Below, piece after piece: positions 1 through 8,856 of a DNA stretch of 64,000 nt. The notes beneath the pieces were generated by a model. The model was given only the letters and a program-made list of their open reading frames with translations, was not told the origin of the DNA and did not search any database. Every line of letters starts with the position of its first letter. Positions within the stretch are counted from its first letter, which is position 1. The position numbers and the translations under genes are program-made. Location: positions 62,001 to 126,000 of IMG/VR virus record IMGVR_UViG_3300042330_000875. One strand, 5' to 3'. This stretch comes from a virus.

Positions 1-1
1 T

Positions 2-1036
2 GATTATGCTGATTCAATTTATGGTATTCGTAACGGCAAACAAGTACAATATCGATTAGTTGATATTCGCCTTGCACAAATGGAACCTACCGATCTTCGT
101 GGTATTCCAATTCCAGTTACCATTAGTGATCCTGATCTTGCTAAAATGGCTGGTGTTAAAGAAGGCACTACTGTTATGGTTAAATGGGCTTCACCTGAAA
201 TGTGGCCTACTGAAAACGACGCACCAACAGTTATTTTCTTGGATGAAATGAATTCTGCACAGCAAACAATTCAAGCTGCTGCTTATCAAATTCTTCTTGA
301 TCGTGGGATTGGTGAACTTCGTTTCCCTGAAGATACTATCATCGTCGCTGCTGGTAATCGTGAAACTGACCGTGGCGTAACATTCTCTCTTCCAACTCCG
401 GTTCGTAATCGTGTTGCTCACGTTGAATTAATTTTTGACTTTGAAGAATGGCGTACAATTGCAACTAATAAGAATTATCATGCTCTTGTAATTGGTTATC
501 TTTCAAAGTTTACCGATGCAACCGATGAGTTTGACCCTACTTCTTCAGAAAACGCATTTGCTACGCCCCGTACATGGCAATTCGTTTCTGATTCATTAAA
601 TGCAAATCCTGATTTGCTTGATGATCCAATTAGTTTAGGAATTGACGTTGCTTCAAAAGTTGGCACTAAACACGCTATTCCTTTCGTTGCACACGTAAAA
701 GATGCAAATCGAATTCCTGCACCAGAAGATATTTTCACTGGTAAAATTAAGAAAATTGGTGAAAAACTCGACGTGGGCATTCAATGGACTCTTGTTACCA
801 TGCTTATTCAAGCATTGCGTAAAATTCCTGATAATGAAAAAATTGATGCAAAAACAAAAAACAAATACGGGGAAAATTTCCTACAATTTGTTACAGTTAA
901 TTTCTCTAAAGAATACAACATTTTAGTTGCACGTACTGCAATGAAAGACAAAATTATTGCAGACGGCTTTGTTTGGCGTGATATGCAAATCATGACTGAT
1001 TGGGCGAATGAATACGGTCCTTACATTCGTGGTTAA
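2..1036 (+). CDS. MoxR-family AAA+ ATPase, 5' end cut off by window
   Basis: The reading frame is open from base 2, so the N-terminus including the Walker A loop lies outside the window. The visible 344 residues begin with the MoxR signature in which a DIRLAQ stretch leads into DPTDLRG-like sequence (here EPTDLRGIPIP). A Walker B follows (VIFLDEMNSA, about residues 77-86), then a sensor region (AAGNRETDRG). MoxR ATPases act as chaperones that remodel or insert cofactors into VWA-domain partners, and a HExxH/VWA gene lies 0.6 kb downstream in the same direction, the usual pairing. The last 100 residues (from IPAPEDIFTGKIKK) form a C-terminal domain that recurs in the next gene. Substrate unknown; family assignment is strong. 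Confidence 0.85.
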   Translation, partial: DYADSIYGIRNGKQVQYRLVDIRLAQMEPTDLRGIPIPVTISDPDLAKMAGVKEGTTVMVKWASPEMWPTENDAPTVIFLDEMNSAQQTIQAAAYQILLDRGIGELRFPEDTIIVAAGNRETDRGVTFSLPTPVRNRVAHVELIFDFEEWRTIATNKNYHALVIGYLSKFTDATDEFDPTSSENAFATPRTWQFVSDSLNANPDLLDDPISLGIDVASKVGTKHAIPFVAHVKDANRIPAPEDIFTGKIKKIGEKLDVGIQWTLVTMLIQALRKIPDNEKIDAKTKNKYGENFLQFVTVNFSKEYNILVARTAMKDKIIADGFVWRDMQIMTDWANEYGPYIRG

Positions 1037-1067
1037 AAATTAGGAGAGATTTAATCTCTCCTAATTT
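1037..1067 (+). terminator. Hairpin after the MoxR gene
   Basis: A perfect inverted repeat (AAATTAGGAGAGAT / ATCTCTCCTAATTT) starts just after the TAA stop. The T-run is short, so termination may be partial and the downstream pair may still be read from upstream. Confidence 0.6.
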
Positions 1068-1084
1068 ATTCATAGGAGTTTTTA

Positions 1085-1636
1085 ATGGAAGAAATGTTAT
1101 TAAAAATTAAAACATCGATTATTTTATTTAAAAATCCAGAATATAGATTTTTTGTTTCTAATTTAAAAAATGTTGGTAATTCTATGGTTGATAATTTTAA
1201 AATTGAAAATAATATTTTGTTTTATAATCAAAATATTAAACAAAAATCATTTTCTGAATTAATCGATTTATTATTAGAAGAAATTAAAATTAAATTTGTT
1301 GAACCAGATTTAACTTTAAAAGATAGTATCTCAGCAATTGATGTATTTTCTGGTAATATTAAAAATTTTAATTCAAAAAATCCTTTAGGATTAATTTCAT
1401 TTCTTCTTAAAGAATTTGAAACAATTATTCAAAATAATGAAATTGACAAACAAGTGAAACAAGAATATGCTAATAATTATTTAGAATTTATTATGAATAA
1501 TTTTTCTTATGAACATAATATATTAAATTCGCGTTTAATAATGTCAAATAAAACATTATGTTATGGCGTTGATTATAGGGATTTAACTTCTATGAAAAAA
1601 CTTGCAGAAAAAGTTGGAAAATATTTACGTAATTAA
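1085..1636 (+). CDS. Chimeric small protein: VWA-gene N-terminus joined to MoxR-gene C-terminus
   Basis: This 183-residue protein has no catalytic motif. Its first 70 residues align by eye with the start of the downstream HExxH/VWA protein: shared spacing of E-x-M-x-x-K-x-K, an NP pair, YN and ELI. The HExxH motif is absent (EEIKI in its place). Its last 100 residues align with the C-terminus of the upstream MoxR ATPase: FSGNIK vs FTGKIK, NFSYEHNIL vs NFSKEYNIL, YRDL vs WRDM, GKYLRN vs GPYIRG. It therefore looks like the scar of a tandem duplication of the MoxR-VWA pair followed by an internal deletion, then divergence. The ATG follows a TAGGAG ribosome site (1073-1078). A role as an inactive adaptor or regulator between the two flanking proteins is inference. 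Confidence 0.75.
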   Translation: MEEMLLKIKTSIILFKNPEYRFFVSNLKNVGNSMVDNFKIENNILFYNQNIKQKSFSELIDLLLEEIKIKFVEPDLTLKDSISAIDVFSGNIKNFNSKNPLGLISFLLKEFETIIQNNEIDKQVKQEYANNYLEFIMNNFSYEHNILNSRLIMSNKTLCYGVDYRDLTSMKKLAEKVGKYLRN

Positions 1637-1663
1637 ATTTAAAAAAGAAAAGAGGTAATTTAT

Positions 1664-2908
1664 ATGGCAAATGATCCAGTTGAAGTTATGATTATGAAAG
1701 CTAAAAGCTTTATCATGATGCATAACCCTTTTATGGCCCCACTTATTGCTAGTTTAATTTCTGTTGATGCTTCTACTTGGCTTCAAACGATGGCAACCGA
1801 TGGTTTAAGATTATATTACAATCGAGACTTTGTTTTAAAACGTCCAATTGGCGAATTGATCTTTATTTGTGCTCATGAAGTTTTACATTGTGCATATGAT
1901 CACATTGGGCGCGGGTATGGTAGTTATGATCGTAATATTATGAATATGGCGATGGATTATCGTATCAATTACGATATTGTTGCATGGAATGAAAAACTCA
2001 GTAAAGACAAAGTATTAGGAGTTTGTCCTAAAGATGCACTTTACGATAAAAAATACGATGAAGATTGGGTTTCTGAAGCAATTTATCATGACCTTATGAA
2101 AAATTCAGTTTCATTTAAAGTTGGTTTTGATGAACACCTTGATTTAGAAGGTGGTGAAGGTGAAGATGAAAACGATGGTGATGGTAAAGAAGGCGCAACC
2201 GTTACAGTTTTGGGGAAAAATGGTCCACCAAAATTAAGTGCAGAAGAAATTGAAAAAATGCGACAAGAAGTTCGTAATCGTGTTATTTCTGCTGCTGTTG
2301 CCGCTGGTGCAGGCAATGTTCCTGCTGGTATCCAACGAGCATTAGGTGAATTACTTGATCCTAAATTAGATTGGCGTAGCTTACTTGAATGCTTTGTAAA
2401 ATCAATGCTAAAAAGCGACTATACATTTACACGCCCAAATCGCCGTAGTTGGAGTATGCCCGGTGGTATTATTTTACCAGGACAAAAAAACGATACTACA
2501 GTAAAAGTGCATTGTTGCATTGATACATCTGGTTCTATGACTGATGAAATGCTTCGTGAATTTTTATCAGAAGTAAAAGGCATTATGACGCAGTTTAAAG
2601 ATTTTGAACTTTATCTTTGGACTTTCGACACTCGTGTTTATAACTTCCAAAAATTCACTATGGCAAATGCTAATGATATTGATTCATATGTTCCTGGTGG
2701 CGGCGGTGGTACAAGTTTTGAAGTTAATTTTGATTTTATGAAAGAAAATCAAATTGTTCCTGATCGATTTGTAATGTTTACTGATGGTTATCCAAATGAT
2801 AGCTGGGGTGATCCAAATTATTGCGATAGCTTGTTTATTGTTTATGGACAAGGGGCACCAAAATCACCATATGGACAAACTGTTCCTTATGAACGTTTAG
2901 GGAAATAA
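1664..2908 (+). CDS. Metallopeptidase-like/VWA protein (DUF2201 type), MoxR partner
   Basis: The 414-residue protein has an N-terminal putative metallopeptidase domain with HEVLH at residues 71-75 and a third histidine at H80. An acidic linker (GGEGEDENDGDGKEG, about 165-180) follows. The C-terminal VWA-like domain carries a MIDAS motif DTSGSM near residue 287 and a later TDG. This is the domain order of DUF2201 proteins, which pair with MoxR ATPases in bacteria and large phages. The likely role is a metal-dependent protein-remodelling module driven by the upstream ATPase; proteolysis is possible but unproven. An AGAGG site precedes the ATG, and a strong terminator follows the stop codon, closing the three-gene unit. 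Confidence 0.85.
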   Translation: MANDPVEVMIMKAKSFIMMHNPFMAPLIASLISVDASTWLQTMATDGLRLYYNRDFVLKRPIGELIFICAHEVLHCAYDHIGRGYGSYDRNIMNMAMDYRINYDIVAWNEKLSKDKVLGVCPKDALYDKKYDEDWVSEAIYHDLMKNSVSFKVGFDEHLDLEGGEGEDENDGDGKEGATVTVLGKNGPPKLSAEEIEKMRQEVRNRVISAAVAAGAGNVPAGIQRALGELLDPKLDWRSLLECFVKSMLKSDYTFTRPNRRSWSMPGGIILPGQKNDTTVKVHCCIDTSGSMTDEMLREFLSEVKGIMTQFKDFELYLWTFDTRVYNFQKFTMANANDIDSYVPGGGGGTSFEVNFDFMKENQIVPDRFVMFTDGYPNDSWGDPNYCDSLFIVYGQGAPKSPYGQTVPYERLGK

Positions 2909-2932
2909 AATGGGGAGAAATCCCCATTTTTT
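2907..2932 (+). terminator. Rho-independent terminator after VWA gene
   Basis: AAAATGGGGA-gaaa-TCCCCATTTTTT, a 10-bp stem with a tetraloop and T-run, overlapping the stop codon of the VWA gene. Confidence 0.85.
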
Positions 2933-2938
2933 ATTGAT

Positions 2939-3276
2939 ATGAGTTACGTTTATTACATTGATGGTAAAAAACATCTAAGTGAAAATAGAAATGAAAAAAA
3001 TTCCTTGGCTTAGAATTTCTTCACCAGATGACAATACGCCAGCATTAGAAGACTTATCTGATGGATATAAGTTTTGGTGTTTAAAAGGATATGTTTGGCA
3101 TCGCTTAACTGGTCCTGCTGAAATTTATCCAAACGGAAATTTATTATATGGTTTGAATGGAAGAATATTTAGAAACATAAAAGGGTGGATTAAAAAATCA
3201 TCCAAATCCAGAACTTTATTTTGATGCAATTGATTTGAATGAAACCGATAGAGTTCTTTGGTATTTGAAAAATTAG
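2939..3276 (+). pseudogene. YYIDG-family copy 1, broken by two frameshifts at A-runs
   Basis: Translation from the ATG gives MSYVYYIDGKK, the normal start of the family, but the frame hits TAG after about 24 codons at an AAAAAAA run (near 2991-2998). The +1 frame then continues with IPWLRISSPDDNTPALEDLSDG and RLTGPAEIYPNG. A second break at an A6 run (about 3192-3198) puts the last part in another frame, which reads HPNPELYFDAIDLNETDRVLWYLKN up to TAG at 3276. All family landmarks are therefore present but spread over three frames. Both breaks sit in homopolymers, so sequencing error is an alternative to true decay. Confidence 0.85.
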
Positions 3277-3393
3277 TTTTAAAGCGATTTAAAGCCTATT
3301 AAGTTAATTAAGCACCCAACTACCTAACTCAATCCAACCCCCTCTGTAATGTGCCTCTAATCGCATTTAAACAGCTATTTGAAAGAAAACTAA

Positions 3394-3726
3394 ATGACAC
3401 ATGTTTATTATATTGATGGAAAGAAATTTACAACAAATAATTATGGTGATATTCCTCGGTATGAAATTTCATCACCAAATGAAGAAACACCAGCTTATGA
3501 AGACACAATTGCTGGTTATAAAGAATGGCACGAAAAAGATTGGATTATTCATAGATTAACCGGACCTGCGAGAATTTGGCCTGATGGAAAAGAAGATTTT
3601 TATTTAAATGATAAAAGATATGAAAATGTAAAAGAATGGTTAAAGGATCATCCAAATCCCGATTTGTATTTTGATGCCTTGGGTATGAATGAAACTGATA
3701 AGGTTCTTTGGTATTTGAAAAATTAA
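3394..3726 (+). CDS. YYIDG-family protein, copy 2 (TD-tail type)
   Basis: A 110-residue intact member. N-terminus VYYIDGKKFTT, then ISSPNEETPAYED, the central HRLTGPARIWPDG followed by DFYLNDKRYENVKEWL, then HPNPDLYFDALG and the terminal NETDKVLWYLKN. The centre resembles one MORN-like (YwqK-type) repeat: a DG turn between two aromatic strands ending in LNGK or LNDK. No catalytic residues are evident. The 44 bases before the ATG resemble the leader of the minus-strand copy at 35055-35363. Function unknown; a small binding domain is the best guess. Confidence 0.8.
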   Translation: MTHVYYIDGKKFTTNNYGDIPRYEISSPNEETPAYEDTIAGYKEWHEKDWIIHRLTGPARIWPDGKEDFYLNDKRYENVKEWLKDHPNPDLYFDALGMNETDKVLWYLKN

Positions 3727-3756
3727 AAAGAGGGAAAGTTAACTTTCCCTCTTTTC
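3727..3756. terminator. Bidirectional terminator
   Basis: AAAAGAGGGAAAGTT / AACTTTCCCTCTTTT palindrome between converging genes, with A and T tracts on both sides so that it can serve both strands. Confidence 0.85.
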
Positions 3757-3758
3757 TT

Positions 3759-4067
3759 TTAGATAATAAATTTATTTGGATTTGTTATAATCCCACTAAA
3801 TTGTTCCAAGTAAGGTTGTGATAATTCAGCATCAGCTAAAATAGGTCCAAAAAGAATATTGGAATACCCAATTGGAACTAATGGTTTTTTTTCTTTAGTA
3901 ATTATAACAGGCATAAATCCCATTTGAGTTTCAGTAACCGCTAACATTTGTGGATTTTCCATTACTAATTTTTGATTTTCCACATAGTCGTGACATTTAC
4001 CAATAATCATTTGCCCATTGCTCATAACTACTTGAATAATTTTATCTTTTAAATTTGATTGTAACAT
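3759..4067 (-). CDS. Small LSm-like phage protein
   Basis: A 102-residue protein starting MLQSNLKDKIIQVVMSNGQM. The opening alternation of short hydrophobic strands with an SNG turn, then IIGKCHDYVENQKLVMENPQML, has the look of an Sm/LSm-type beta barrel. The second half (MGFMPVIITKEKKPLVPIGYSNILF) matches my recollection of a conserved protein of marine T4-like phages, which ends similarly around a Y-x-x-x-x-G-I-I-T element. RNA or protein binding is possible; no function is established. It shares the converging terminator with the preceding gene. Confidence 0.6.
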   Translation of the reverse strand: MLQSNLKDKIIQVVMSNGQMIIGKCHDYVENQKLVMENPQMLAVTETQMGFMPVIITKEKKPLVPIGYSNILFGPILADAELSQPYLEQFSGIITNPNKFII

Positions 4068-4120
4068 TGTTTTTTCCTCTATTTTTTATAGAATAGATAA
4101 AAGTTTAATAAAATTCAATA

Positions 4121-4732
4121 TTAAAAAGATATTTTTTTATTTCTTAAAAAATGATTATAATATTCATTTATATCATGATTTTTTTGATTATCATTATAAT
4201 TTAATAACCATTTGATTATATTAGGTTTTTTTAATTTTTCATTTTGTAAATTAAAAATATCTGTTTTAAAAAACGGTAATATTGTTTTACAATCATCTTC
4301 ATGTGAAAAATATTCTACAAAATCTTTTTTAATAATAGGCATACTTCCGTATGCTCTAATTTTCACATTAAAACCAATAGAGTTTAATCTTTCAGCTAAT
4401 AAGATAGCTAAAATAATACTATTGCCCCAACAAACAATAGTAAATTCTTTATAAGATAATTTTGTTAACTCATTAAAGATTTTATTTATTTCTTTATCTT
4501 TGTTTGTGTTTTTTGGTAATTTTAAAAAATGTTTTTTAACAATTGAAATTATATTATCTTTATTTGTGAAATTTTCACTTATAGCCAAAACCGAATCAGC
4601 TTGGGTAAACATTGATATTTTTAAGTTATCATAAATGTGAAAAGGTATTACACGAATTTCTTGTTCATAAAACAAGTTCGTATAATACCCAAATGGTAAA
4701 CTTAAAGAGTGTAAAAATAATAAATCGTTCAC
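4121..4732 (-). CDS. Hypothetical protein, 203 aa
   Basis: I do not recognise this protein. It is lysine- and asparagine-rich, with a central segment (YKEFTIVCWGNSIILAILLAERLNSIGF) in which a strand, a GNS turn and a long helix follow one another, a weak alpha/beta-hydrolase-elbow or nucleotide-fold resemblance but without a complete catalytic set. No signal peptide. It lies 8 bases downstream of a secreted-protein gene on the same strand. Confidence 0.6.
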   Translation of the reverse strand: MNDLLFLHSLSLPFGYYTNLFYEQEIRVIPFHIYDNLKISMFTQADSVLAISENFTNKDNIISIVKKHFLKLPKNTNKDKEINKIFNELTKLSYKEFTIVCWGNSIILAILLAERLNSIGFNVKIRAYGSMPIIKKDFVEYFSHEDDCKTILPFFKTDIFNLQNEKLKKPNIIKWLLNYNDNQKNHDINEYYNHFLRNKKISF

Positions 4733-4740
4733 ATGACTAT

Positions 4741-4986
4741 TTAAAAACTATAGGAATAATTCCACTTTTCCCAAATTTGTTCGTATTTTGGATAAGCATA
4801 AACGCAGCGTAAAGTCCAATCTTGATTAAGATTGTCAATTTCTTTTGATTTATTATCCATTTGTTTCATACAATGATCAGAAGAAATTTCAACTGAAACA
4901 ATTTCATGTGAAAGATTCTTATTGCTAAGTGCATTGCCAGGAACAGTGGCAAAACTTGCAAGAAGAAACCAAACGCCAATTTCCAT
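4741..4986 (-). CDS. Small exported protein, 81 aa
   Basis: The first 20 residues (MEIGVWFLLASFATVPGNA) form a hydrophobic signal-peptide-like stretch with an AxA-like end. The mature part is about 60 residues with two cysteines (in DHCMKQ and LRCVYA) that could form a disulfide in the periplasm. An AAGGAG ribosome site lies just upstream on the minus strand (about 4994-4999). Likely periplasmic; role unknown. Two other small exported proteins with paired cysteines occur at 13010 and 18949. Confidence 0.65.
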   Translation of the reverse strand: MEIGVWFLLASFATVPGNALSNKNLSHEIVSVEISSDHCMKQMDNKSKEIDNLNQDWTLRCVYAYPKYEQIWEKWNYSYSF

Positions 4987-5061
4987 AATTTTTCTCCTTT
5001 TGTTAGATTATTAAAATAATAGATTTTGCATTTTTGTCAATGTTTTTGTTAAGATAAATTT

Positions 5062-5394
5062 ATGAGATACATTTATTACATTGATGGTGAAAAATTTACA
5101 ACCGATAGAGAAGATATTCCTTGGGAAGATATATATTCACCTAATGATAATACATCCGCTTTTGAAAATTTATTAACTGGTCATAAAATTTGGTGTAAAA
5201 GAGGATTTATTCGTCATTGTTTAATCGGACCAGCAACAATTTGGCCTGATGGATCAGAATATTTTTTTATAAATGGTGAACCATATGAAAATATTCATGA
5301 TTGGTTAAAAGATCACCCAAATCCAACATTATATTTTCATAAAATTGGAGTTTTTACAGAAACCGATAAAGTTCTTTGGTACTTACAAAATTAA
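5062..5394 (+). CDS. YYIDG-family protein, copy 3 (TD-tail type)
   Basis: 110 residues: YYIDGEKFTT at the start, IYSPNDNTSAFEN, then a variant centre HCLIGPATIWPDG (Arg replaced by Cys, Thr by Ile), FFINGEPYENIHDWL, HPNPTLYFHKIG and a TETDKVLWYLQN end. It stands just before the UvsY gene (17 bases) in the same direction and may be co-transcribed with it. Among the intact copies this is one of the more diverged in the central motif. Confidence 0.8.
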   Translation: MRYIYYIDGEKFTTDREDIPWEDIYSPNDNTSAFENLLTGHKIWCKRGFIRHCLIGPATIWPDGSEYFFINGEPYENIHDWLKDHPNPTLYFHKIGVFTETDKVLWYLQN

Positions 5395-5411
5395 AAAGAG
5401 GAAATTAAAAA

Positions 5412-5876
5412 ATGTTTTATTATAAAATTACAACAGAAGAAAATGGTTTAAGTGTTATAGCCGATGCTATTGAATTTTATGAAAAGGAAATTCAAGACGC
5501 TAAAACAACATTAAATTTAAAAAATAAAAATTTAAAAGATGTTTCACGAGATTTAGGAAGTTGGACAGAATATTATTATGGACAATTCCAAGATTTAGAA
5601 ATGATAATTAAATGGTTAGAACTTCAACTTGAACGCGCAAGAAGCAATCATTATAGAAATTATACTAATTTGAAAAATCGTGCTTATACCGACCGTCAAA
5701 TTGAAAAATTAATTGATGGTGAACAAGATGTTTATGATTTTAATTTATTAGTTAATCAAGTTGCATTGACAAGAAATAAATTGTCTGGTATAATGAAAGC
5801 GTTAGAAGCGATGAATTATCAACTTAGTAACATAACAAAACTTATAACCGCTGGTATGGAAGATGCGAGGCTTTAA
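5412..5876 (+). CDS. uvsY: UvsY-like recombination mediator
   Basis: The 154-residue helical protein ends in a block typical of UvsY homologues in T4-superfamily phages: AYTDRQIEKLIDGEQDVY, then LVNQVALTRNKLSGIMKALE, then NYQLSNITKLITAGMEDA. UvsY loads the recombinase UvsX on single-stranded DNA coated by gp32 during recombination-dependent replication. T4 UvsY is 137 residues, close to this length. The gene's stop overlaps the next start (TAATG), indicating translational coupling, and UvsW lies 1.5 kb downstream. The call rests on the remembered C-terminal pattern. Confidence 0.7.
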   Translation: MFYYKITTEENGLSVIADAIEFYEKEIQDAKTTLNLKNKNLKDVSRDLGSWTEYYYGQFQDLEMIIKWLELQLERARSNHYRNYTNLKNRAYTDRQIEKLIDGEQDVYDFNLLVNQVALTRNKLSGIMKALEAMNYQLSNITKLITAGMEDARL

Positions 5877-6955
5877 TGCAAAATTTTAATTCAATGACTG
5901 ATTTAGCCATTTTAGTTAATTACATTATTACAAATGGTATTTATTGGGATAAAACGAATTTTGATGAAAACCAAATTTTAAAAAACTTTAATTCTTTAGG
6001 AACTTGGGATAGTAATTTTCTTAAAGATCGGTTAAAAAATTTTCATCAATCAACGATGTTAACCGATAAACAAATCGCTAATTTAACTAGAATTTTAAAT
6101 AATCTTTTAAATGATCAATCTTGTTTTCAATCAATTCTTAATAAAAATGAATGGGAAAATCCTGTTTATGAAAGTAAACCAATTGAATTAAAGGCAAGAT
6201 TTGAAAATAATTCTATTATTTTTCAATGTAAACCTTATCAAGCAAAAACAATTGCTGAACAAGTTTTAGTTTATCAATTACAAGATAATCTTTTTATGAT
6301 GCCTTTAAATTCAAGAAATGTTGAAGTAGTTGATAAAATTTTTATGAATAGTTTTGAGTTTGAAGTTTCTCAAGAATTAATTGATTATGTAGAAAACATT
6401 CCTAATCCAAATGAAATAAGATTTTACATTAAAAACGATAATTTATTTGGATATGAAACTGATTTAAGGTTAAATCATGGATGGTTTGAAAATGCTAATA
6501 TTTATTTAAGAACTAATTTTTTAAGAAATGAAATTAAAAAATATGATATAGTTACAAACATAAATGATTTTTCAGATTATTTTATTGATCCTTTTGAAAA
6601 AGCAAAAAATCGTTTTGATAAAATGAAATATATTATCATTAATTATGATGATTCACATTCGAGAAAATTGGTTGATTTTATTGAAAATTTAAATGAAAAT
6701 GAATACATTTGTTATGATGATGAAATTTACAATGCACTAAAACCAAATTTAATTAATATGATTGAATGGAATAAGAAAAGTGATCGTTGGAATTTTGCAG
6801 ATTATCATAAGCGTTCTTTTATAACCAAAGGTTATTATGATAATTCATTTAGAATGCTTCATGGGATTATTGGTAAATTAACAACCAGTACAATTGTTTT
6901 ACGCCCATTTAATAATTTTACTGAAACTCAGCGATTTGCACAATGTTCAATATAA
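5876..6955 (+). CDS. Hypothetical protein, 359 aa
   Basis: Translationally coupled to the UvsY-like gene by a one-base overlap. The protein is rich in Asn and Phe, soluble, and lacks signal peptide or membrane segments. The middle (PIELKARFENNSIIFQCKPYQAKTIAEQVLVYQLQ) reads like a mixed alpha/beta fold with an antiparallel sheet. No enzyme motif is evident. Its position between UvsY and UvsW suggests a link to DNA replication or recombination, but this is context only. Confidence 0.7.
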   Translation: MQNFNSMTDLAILVNYIITNGIYWDKTNFDENQILKNFNSLGTWDSNFLKDRLKNFHQSTMLTDKQIANLTRILNNLLNDQSCFQSILNKNEWENPVYESKPIELKARFENNSIIFQCKPYQAKTIAEQVLVYQLQDNLFMMPLNSRNVEVVDKIFMNSFEFEVSQELIDYVENIPNPNEIRFYIKNDNLFGYETDLRLNHGWFENANIYLRTNFLRNEIKKYDIVTNINDFSDYFIDPFEKAKNRFDKMKYIIINYDDSHSRKLVDFIENLNENEYICYDDEIYNALKPNLINMIEWNKKSDRWNFADYHKRSFITKGYYDNSFRMLHGIIGKLTTSTIVLRPFNNFTETQRFAQCSI

Positions 6956-6983
6956 AAGGGGAAAATTAATTTTCCCCTTTTCT
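6953..6983. terminator. Bidirectional terminator
   Basis: AAAAGGGGAAAATTAATTTTCCCCTTTT palindrome between converging genes, flanked by A and T tracts. Confidence 0.85.
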
Positions 6984-6984
6984 T

Positions 6985-7287
6985 TTAGTTCCAAAGTTTA
7001 AGCATTTCTTTCTTGAAAGCTTCGTCTTGATTTGGATGGTATTTTAGCCATTCATCAACATTTTCATATGGTTGATCATTTAACCAAAATTCTTTCCCAT
7101 CTGACCAAATAATGGCAGGTCCAGTTAATCGATGCCAAATATTTCCTTTTTCACACCATCGTTTATAACCAGTTTCTAAATTTTCAAATGCTGGCGTATT
7201 TTCATCGAGTGATGAAATATCATGTCTAGGAATATTATTAAAATCATCGGTTAAAAATTCTTTTCCATCAATATAAAATTTATACAT
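6985..7287 (-). CDS. YYIDG-family protein, copy 4 (NQ-tail type)
   Basis: I place the start at the ATG at 7287 (MYKFYIDGKEFLT) because AAGGAG sits 7 bases upstream; a longer TTG-initiated form is less likely. The centre is HRLTGPAIIWSDG followed by EFWLNDQPYENVDEWL. The tail is the second type, here diverged: HPNQDEAFKKEMLKLWN. It is convergent with the preceding gene and divergent from UvsW. Confidence 0.8.
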   Translation of the reverse strand: MYKFYIDGKEFLTDDFNNIPRHDISSLDENTPAFENLETGYKRWCEKGNIWHRLTGPAIIWSDGKEFWLNDQPYENVDEWLKYHPNQDEAFKKEMLKLWN

Positions 7288-7410
7288 GTTATTTCTCCTT
7301 GTTAAAAACAATCAAGAATAAAATGAAATAATAAAAAAGTCAAACAATTAAAATTTAAATTTTGTATTTTTATTCATTAACTGTTATTTTTAAAAAATAA
7401 GAGGTAACAA

Positions 7411-8856
7411 ATGAATAAAACAACTTTAATAATAAAAGATCAAGTAAACATAAGATTTACCGATTTAGACCCTGCAACAAGAAGACAATTAAACGCAGCA
7501 GTAAAATATTTTATTCCATCAGCTAAACATGCTATGAGTTATAAACTTGGTCATTGGGATGGAGCTACTAGCTATTGTGATATTGCAGGCAATAGCTTTC
7601 TTAATTTACTTCCTAAATTACTTCCAATTGTAGAACAAAACAAGTACGAAGTTATTTTAGATGATCGCCGTAGAACAATTCCAGAACTAACAAAAAGAGT
7701 GGATGAAAATTATCTTTCTCATTTAACTTGGCCTATTGGTCATCCAGCAGAAAATCAACCTATTATTTTACGTTCTCATCAAGTAGAAATTATCAATGGT
7801 ATGCTTTCAACTCCACAAGGTATTTTTCTTGCTGCAACAGGGGCAGGAAAAACATTATGTTTAGCAACTTTATGTTCAATAGTTGAAACTTATGGAAAAA
7901 CATTAACCATCGTTCCTAACAGAGATTTGGTTACACAAACTGAAGAAGATTTTAAACTTCTTGGTTTAGATGTTGGCGTTTATTATGGCGGAAGAAAAGA
8001 AGTAGGTCATCAACATACTGTTGCAACTTGGCAAAGCTTTAGTAAATTAAGCAAAAAGAAAAAAGACATTGATTTTCCAATTGAAACTTATGCTGAAGAA
8101 TTAGCAGCAGTAATTGTTGATGAAACACATCTTGGTAAGTCAAATGAAATCAAAACTTTATTAACTGATTATTTAAGTGATGTTCCTTTACGTTGGGGAT
8201 TAACAGGTACATTACCAAAAGAAGAAATAGATCAAGTTTCTTTATTATGCAGTATTGGTGATGTTATCGGGCAAGTAACAGCCAAACAATTACAAGATAC
8301 AAAAGTATTAAGCACTTGTGAAATAAAAATTATTGAAACAAAAGAAAATAATAAATTTACTGATTATCATGAAGAATATAAATTTGCTACAACTGATAAA
8401 GCAAGATTAAATAAAGTATCAAAAATTATTAATGATGAAATTATTAATAATGGAAATACATTGATATTAGTTAATAATATTGAAACTGGTAAACAATTAG
8501 AACAATTAATACCAGGAAGTAAATTTATATCAGGTGGAACTAAAAACAAAGATCGTATGGCAGAATATTTGAGTTTTAAAACTGAAAATGAAAAACCTTT
8601 GATTGCAACATTTGGTATTGCTGCGGTTGGTTTAAATATTGCCAGACTTTTTAATGTGGTTTTATTTGAACCTGGAAAATCATATGTAAAAGTAATTCAA
8701 AGTATTGGTCGTGGGTTAAGAATGGCAAAAGATAAAACCCATGTTAGGATATTTGATATATGTTCTAATATGAAATATTCTAAACGTCATACTGAACAAA
8801 GAATTGCCTATTATAAAGAAGCTGAATATCCATTTGAGAGAACAAAACATGATTAA
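7411..8856 (+). CDS. uvsW: UvsW-like SF2 DNA/RNA helicase
   Basis: The 481-residue protein has the superfamily 2 helicase motifs in order: Walker A ATGAGKT near residue 142, a motif Ia region (TIVPNRDLV), DExH-type motif II VDETH near residue 236, motif III-like GLTGTLP, and a motif VI block QSIGRGLRMAKDKTH. UvsW unwinds R-loops and branch-migrates stalled forks, switching T4 from origin- to recombination-driven replication. The N-terminal 110 residues match the small DNA-binding module expected ahead of the helicase core (LGHWDGATSY). An AAGAGGTAAC ribosome site precedes the ATG. Confidence 0.88.
   Translation: MNKTTLIIKDQVNIRFTDLDPATRRQLNAAVKYFIPSAKHAMSYKLGHWDGATSYCDIAGNSFLNLLPKLLPIVEQNKYEVILDDRRRTIPELTKRVDENYLSHLTWPIGHPAENQPIILRSHQVEIINGMLSTPQGIFLAATGAGKTLCLATLCSIVETYGKTLTIVPNRDLVTQTEEDFKLLGLDVGVYYGGRKEVGHQHTVATWQSFSKLSKKKKDIDFPIETYAEELAAVIVDETHLGKSNEIKTLLTDYLSDVPLRWGLTGTLPKEEIDQVSLLCSIGDVIGQVTAKQLQDTKVLSTCEIKIIETKENNKFTDYHEEYKFATTDKARLNKVSKIINDEIINNGNTLILVNNIETGKQLEQLIPGSKFISGGTKNKDRMAEYLSFKTENEKPLIATFGIAAVGLNIARLFNVVLFEPGKSYVKVIQSIGRGLRMAKDKTHVRIFDICSNMKYSKRHTEQRIAYYKEAEYPFERTKHD

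Noticed and set aside
3277-3393. Gap before YYIDG copy 2
   Set aside because: Contains no ORF with ribosome site; only partial likeness to the leader of copy 9, recorded under those genes.
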